A DNA stretch of 17,593 nt from DASZMJ01 sp035551935 (GTDB lineage Bacteria; Planctomycetota; Planctomycetia; Isosphaerales; Isosphaeraceae). The position numbers were made by a program, and so were the translations under genes. The notes below the pieces were generated by a model that searched no databases, was not told the origin of the DNA, and saw only the letters and a program-made list of their open reading frames with translations. The stretch is taken from contig DASZMJ010000524.1 in NCBI GenBank assembly GCA_035551935.1, positions 1 to 17,593 on the forward strand, read 5' to 3'. Positions 14,774 to 17,593 of the stretch are shown here, one piece after another (the stretch's first letter is position 1; each line of letters opens with the position of its first letter).

Positions 14774-15469
14774 ATGATGCCTCCCTCGACACTCACCGCC
14801 GCCGAGGCCATCGCCCGCCGCCGCGCGACGAGGCGATTCGACCCGGACCGGCCGTTGCCGGTCGAGACGCTGAAGGAGCTCCTCCACCTGGCGACCCTGG
14901 CGCCGTCGGGCGACAACCTCCAGCCCTGGCGGTTCGTCGTGGTGCGGTCGAAGCGGAACCGGGAACGGTTGAAGGGATGTGCGTTCGGGCAATCGAAGGT
15001 GGCCGAGGCGCCGGCGGTCGTGATCGTGCTGGGCTATCAACGCCCGCACGAGACCGACCTGGAGGCGATGCTCGCCGAGGCCGTCCGCCGCGGGGCCCTG
15101 ACCGTCGAGGCCGCCGCCGCGACCCGCGCCACGGCCCCGAGGTCGATCGCCCGGGCCCCGAGCCCGGCCCTCTGGGCGACCCGCTCGGCGATGCTCGCCG
15201 CGGCGACCCTCATGATCGCCGCCGAGTCGCTCGGCGTCGCCAGCGCCCCGCTGGAGGGCTTCGACGAGTCGAGGCTCCGCCACGAGTTCGGCGTCCCCGA
15301 CGACCACGCCGTCTGCTGCCTCGTCGCCCTCGGCTTCGCCGCCGAGCGCAAGCCCTTCCCCGGCCGATTCGGCCTGGAACGCGTCTGCTTCGAGGAACAC
15401 TTCGGCCAACCGTGGACGTTGGGGAATCCATCAGCCACGGAGGACACAGAGGAAGAGAAGAAAGAATGA
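14774..15469 (+). CDS. Nitroreductase family protein (FMN)
   Basis: 231 residues. The N-terminal FMN phosphate block, AIARRRATRRFDPD, is followed by LLHLATLAPSGDNLQPWRFVVV, the flavin/dimer block of nitroreductases. Near the C terminus, HAVCCLVALGFAAERKPF is the usual closing strand. Expected: a cytoplasmic homodimer with NAD(P)H-dependent reductase activity; the substrate is unknown. A second ATG follows at 14777. No ribosome site precedes it, because the 22-bp spacer is pyrimidine-rich; translation may depend on coupling to the upstream gene. The last 11 residues (ATEDTEEEKKE, 221-231) and the stop are encoded by the left arm of inverted repeat 4, so this tail is repeat-derived and probably not part of the fold. 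Confidence 0.87.
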   Translation: MMPPSTLTAAEAIARRRATRRFDPDRPLPVETLKELLHLATLAPSGDNLQPWRFVVVRSKRNRERLKGCAFGQSKVAEAPAVVIVLGYQRPHETDLEAMLAEAVRRGALTVEAAAATRATAPRSIARAPSPALWATRSAMLAAATLMIAAESLGVASAPLEGFDESRLRHEFGVPDDHAVCCLVALGFAAERKPFPGRFGLERVCFEEHFGQPWTLGNPSATEDTEEEKKE

Positions 15470-15520
15470 GAATTCTCCATAGTTTTCTTTCTCCTCCCCT
15501 TCCTCTGTGCCCTCCGTGGC
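15434..15520. repeat. Inverted repeat 4 overlapping the nitroreductase 3' end
   Basis: Arms 15434-15455 and 15499-15520 pair over 22 bp with one mismatch (GCCACGGAGGACACAGAGG type). The centre contains GAGAATTC. The left arm begins exactly on a codon boundary and encodes the nitroreductase tail. The right arm ends 22 bp before the SGNH hydrolase start. Confidence 0.92.
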
Positions 15521-15542
15521 AAACCCTTCGGGAGCCCGACCC

Positions 15543-16571
15543 ATGCGGAGTCTCGCGCTGGCGGTCCTGGTGCTGGTGGGGCAGCAGGGGGAGCGGTTCC
15601 GGCTGGCGACGACGCCGTCGAGCCGGTCGACCGAGGGGTGGTGGATGGAGCGGCACGAGAAGCTGGTCGAGCGGGTCGGACAAGGGCATGTCGGGATGCT
15701 GATGATCGGCGACTCGATCGTGCAGGGGTGGGAGGGGGAGGGGCGCGAGGCCTGGGAGCGGCACTACAAGCCGAGGGGCGCGGTCAACCTCGGGGTCGGC
15801 TCCGACCGCACCCAGCACGTCCTCTGGCGGCTCGACCACGGCGAGCTCGAGGGGATCAGGCCGGCCGTGGCCGTGGTCCTGATCGGCACGAACAACCTCG
15901 GCTCGGACACGAATGACGACATCGTCGCCGGGGTCGAGGCCGTGGTGAAGCTCGTCCGATCGAAGCTGCCCGAGACCAGGGTCCTGTTGCTCGGCCTCTT
16001 CCCCCGCGAGGCCCGCCGCGACGACCCCCGCCGCGCCCGCATCCGCGCCATCAACGCCCGACTCGCCCGCCTCGATGACCACAAGTCCATCCGCTTCCTC
16101 GACCTCGGCCCCACCTTCCTCAACCCCGACGGATCGATCAATGAAAGTTTATTGCCCGACTTCCTCCACCCCGGCTCCTCCGGCTACCGCGCCTGGGCCG
16201 AGGCCATGGAGCCGACCCTCTGGGACATGATGGAAGGGAAGAGTTCGCCACAGAAGACACAGAGGGGACAGAGAGGAGAAAAAAGCAATAATTCAAATGT
16301 TAAATTCTATCATTTTTTCCTCTGTGTCCTCTGTGGCAAGTTCTTTCACCACATTGCGCCCTCGTCGGCGAACGGGTGGGCCGGGCCGTCGCGTTTGGGC
16401 CGGGGCATGGCGGCGAGGAGGGCGGAGGCGAGTCGGAGGTCGGCGGTGGTGGTGATCTTGAGGTTGGAGGGGGAGCCGGCGACGACGCGGCAGGGGTGGC
16501 CGATCGCCTCGACGAGTTGGGCGTCGTCGGTGACCGAGCCGGAAGGGCCGAGCCGGCCGCGGTTCGCGTAG
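15543..16571 (+). CDS. SGNH/GDSL-family hydrolase with repeat-derived C-terminal run-on
   Basis: 342 codons, of which about 230 form the recognisable enzyme. A short signal peptide (MRSLALAVLVLVG) precedes the four SGNH blocks: MIGDSIVQGW (Ser nucleophile), NLGVGSDRT (Gly), VLIGTNN (Asn) and DFLHPGSSGY (Asp and His). The layout resembles the PAF-acetylhydrolase beta/gamma-type esterases. Expected: a secreted esterase or lipase-like hydrolase; the substrate is unknown. GGGAG at 15530-15534, 8 nt upstream, supports the start at 15543 over the 15507 ATG. The family domain ends near 16230. The frame has no stop there: it crosses inverted repeat 5 and then runs 226 bp antisense to ispD up to 16571. 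Whether the long tail is made is doubtful. The functional protein probably ends soon after 16240. Confidence 0.75.
   Translation: MRSLALAVLVLVGQQGERFRLATTPSSRSTEGWWMERHEKLVERVGQGHVGMLMIGDSIVQGWEGEGREAWERHYKPRGAVNLGVGSDRTQHVLWRLDHGELEGIRPAVAVVLIGTNNLGSDTNDDIVAGVEAVVKLVRSKLPETRVLLLGLFPREARRDDPRRARIRAINARLARLDDHKSIRFLDLGPTFLNPDGSINESLLPDFLHPGSSGYRAWAEAMEPTLWDMMEGKSSPQKTQRGQRGEKSNNSNVKFYHFFLCVLCGKFFHHIAPSSANGWAGPSRLGRGMAARRAEASRRSAVVVILRLEGEPATTRQGWPIASTSWASSVTEPEGPSRPRFA
16247..16337. repeat. Inverted repeat 5 between convergent genes
   Basis: Arms 16247-16265 and 16319-16337 pair over 19 bp with one mismatch (GCCACAGARGACACAGAGG). The AT-rich centre includes AATTCAAATG and TAAATTC. It separates the SGNH hydrolase domain from the convergent ispD gene, whose stop is at 16346-16348. 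Confidence 0.9.
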
Positions 16572-17098
16572 GCGCGGACGAGCAGGTCGCGGCGGAAGGC
16601 CTGCGGGGTCTGCACGGCGCGGAGGTCGGCGCGGGGGACGGTCTCGACGATCGTGCCGTCGAGCGTGACGCGCTTGAGCGTGTCGGTCACGGCCAGGCCC
16701 GGCACCGCCGCGCCGTGGGCGCGGGCGGCGTCGAAGACCGCGTCGATCAGGTCGGCCGTCGCGCACGGCCGAGCCGCGTCGTGGACGGCGACGAACTCGC
16801 ACGCCTCGTCCACCGCCTCCAGCGCCCTCGCGATCGTGTCCGACCGCTCCGCGCCCCCCTCGATGACCCGGATGTTCAGGAACGCGACGTTCGCCCGGAA
16901 CCGCCGCTCGAACAGCTCGCGGTCCTCGGGCGCGATCGCGACGATCGTCTGCGCCACGTCGTCGCGGTTCAGGAACGGCTCGACCGCGCGGAGCCAGACG
17001 GCGCGGCCGTCGAGCTCGGCGAAGACCTTCTTCTCCCTCGCGTCGCCGAACCGCGACGATCGCCCCGCCGCCGGCAAGATCACCGCAAAATGTCCCAT
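16346..17098 (-). CDS. ispD: 2-C-methyl-D-erythritol 4-phosphate cytidylyltransferase
   Basis: 250 residues, normal length. Transfers CMP from CTP to methylerythritol phosphate in the MEP route to isoprenoids, in the cytoplasm. The CTP loop is LPAAGRSSRFG (Arg17) with Lys23/24 following. Later blocks are VHDAARP (about 105-111), TDTLKRV, RAVQTPQAF, VTDDAQLVE and SPSNLKITTTAD with Lys214, all in family order. The start at 17098 has GAGGGGGGA upstream and a candidate promoter at 17122-17150. No IspF gene is adjacent or fused. The C-terminal end lies 8 bp from inverted repeat 5, and the opposite strand is open as the run-on of the SGNH hydrolase. Confidence 0.92.
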   Translation of the reverse strand: MGHFAVILPAAGRSSRFGDAREKKVFAELDGRAVWLRAVEPFLNRDDVAQTIVAIAPEDRELFERRFRANVAFLNIRVIEGGAERSDTIARALEAVDEACEFVAVHDAARPCATADLIDAVFDAARAHGAAVPGLAVTDTLKRVTLDGTIVETVPRADLRAVQTPQAFRRDLLVRAYANRGRLGPSGSVTDDAQLVEAIGHPCRVVAGSPSNLKITTTADLRLASALLAAMPRPKRDGPAHPFADEGAMW

Positions 17099-17121
17099 CG
17101 TCAGATCCCCCCTCGCCCCCG

Positions 17122-17150
17122 ATTCTCGGCCCGCGTCCCGCCCTCGTCAA
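17122..17150 (-). promoter_or_regulatory. Candidate ispD promoter
   Basis: On the minus strand TTGACG (17145-17150) and GAGAAT (17122-17127) are separated by 17 bp. The start of transcription would be near 17115, giving a very short leader that still includes the G-rich ribosome site. Confidence 0.45.
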
Positions 17151-17194
17151 TCCGCCGCCCCCGCTCCCCTCGAACCGAACCAAAGTGGCCGGTG

Positions 17195-17518
17195 GGTTCG
17201 TTCGGTCGCGGGAGGAGCCGGGGGTCGAAGTGGCTTTGGTTCGTGCCGCGAGTGCCAACCCCCAACCCCACTCGATCCAACCCCCATCCCCCTTCGAGGC
17301 TCCCTGACATTGCCGAGCTTGGGTTCGTTTCGTCGGCGCCGAGGCCGGCGTTGGGTTCGTTTTCGCCGTCGATCTGCGCGCCGTGGGTTCGTTCGGCGCG
17401 GGCTCGATCCCTCGGCAGGGTTTTCCCACAACCCCCAGCGCGCCGTTCGGTTCGTTCCGAATCGGGGACTGTTGACGGCAAGGGTGCCCCAGGCCCCCCA
17501 GTGCCCCGTTCGGTTCGT
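17195..17518 (+). repeat. Seven GGTTCGT motifs, six in ~32-bp phase
   Basis: GGTTCGT begins at 17195, 17238, 17322, 17354, 17386, 17449 and 17512. Most copies extend to GGGTTCGTTTCG or GTTCGGTTCGTTCC. The intervals are 43, 84, 32, 32, 63 and 63 bp. Six of the seven copies fall on multiples of about 31.7 bp. The sequences between copies are not conserved. Confidence 0.75.
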
Positions 17519-17561
17519 TCCGCGCCGCGAGGGCTCGCGAACCGGGGCGGTCGGGGTGGCT

Positions 17562-17576
17562 GGGGCCGCAGGCCCC
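17562..17576. repeat. GC-rich hairpin near window end
   Basis: GGGGCC-GCA-GGCCCC forms a 6-bp perfect stem with a 3-nt loop, extendable by a G-T and a C-G pair. No T-run follows. It may belong to a gene beyond the window. Confidence 0.45.
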
Positions 17577-17593
17577 GGCGCCCGGGGACCGGG

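Larger units (their letters stand above)
17099..17593. other. 495-bp region without a gene, upstream of ispD
   Basis: No coding region is supported. Minus-strand open frames here have low-complexity Arg/Thr/Asn/Pro translations made by the repeated GAACGAACC motif. The stretch holds the ispD promoter candidate, the GGTTCGT motif set and a GC-rich hairpin near its end. Confidence 0.65.

Noticed and set aside
13723..14916. A 397-codon minus-strand open frame.
   Set aside because: Antisense to the HExxH protein and the nitroreductase start. The translation is low-complexity Gly/Val/Glu/Arg.
16293..17429. A 378-codon minus-strand open frame overlapping ispD.
   Set aside because: It is a different frame from ispD, which has every family motif. 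Its ends come from repeat 5 (ATEDTEE) and from the GAACGAACC motifs.
17195..17518. GGTTCGT motif set considered as a CRISPR array.
   Set aside because: The repeated core is only 7-14 bp, spacing is not uniform, no ~28-37-bp direct repeat exists and no cas gene is present.

Overview
The window is very GC-rich DNA. Its gene content and style (sulfotransferase, SGNH hydrolase, DUF1570-type HExxH protein, NIPSNAP protein, large secreted tetratricopeptide proteins, many imperfect intergenic palindromes) fit a planctomycete, most likely the Isosphaeraceae (Singulisphaera/Paludisphaera/Tautonia-like). This placement is inferred from recognised families and repeat style, not from a database search. 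No tRNA, rRNA, CRISPR array, transposase or phage gene was found. It reads as ordinary chromosomal DNA with scattered hairpin repeats.

Layout. 1-805: a membrane-anchored CX5R phosphatase on the minus strand with its own promoter, divergent from a PAPS-type sulfotransferase (919-2199, +). 2196-3409: a promoter, a 98-residue unknown protein and an overlapping HEPN-domain protein (RNxxxH motif), whose 3' end overlaps convergently with an inositol-monophosphatase-family gene. 3384-7231: a minus-strand series read NIPSNAP protein, PLP-dependent threonine/serine dehydratase (ATGA overlap), DcuC-family C4-dicarboxylate carrier, inositol monophosphatase. Large inverted repeats lie on both sides of the carrier gene. 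7297-8276: a small membrane-anchored TPR protein and a 407-bp divergent promoter region. 8277-9757: an IlvE-type aminotransferase and a NUDIX hydrolase (+), separated by an inverted repeat. 9750-13726: a perfect palindrome, then two secreted TPR proteins (minus) from a good promoter. 13748-16571: a DUF1570-type metalloprotease-like protein, a nitroreductase and an SGNH/GDSL hydrolase (+). 16346-17098: ispD (minus). 17099-17593: no gene, but a set of GGTTCGT motifs with spacing near multiples of 32 bp.

How the genes may work together. The NIPSNAP-dehydratase pair is translationally coupled, and with the downstream C4-dicarboxylate carrier it may form an amino-acid/organic-acid catabolic unit. 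The two TPR genes form an operon of envelope-targeted proteins. IspD (isoprenoid precursor synthesis), IlvE (branched-chain amino acids) and the NUDIX enzyme are housekeeping genes.

The least explained content is the repeat layer. Five hairpins share one architecture (purine-rich left arm, AT-rich centre, pyrimidine-rich right arm) while their arm sequences differ. One supplies the C-terminal tail of the nitroreductase. Another is read through by the SGNH hydrolase frame. A separate perfect 34-bp palindrome and the phased GGTTCGT set add to this.
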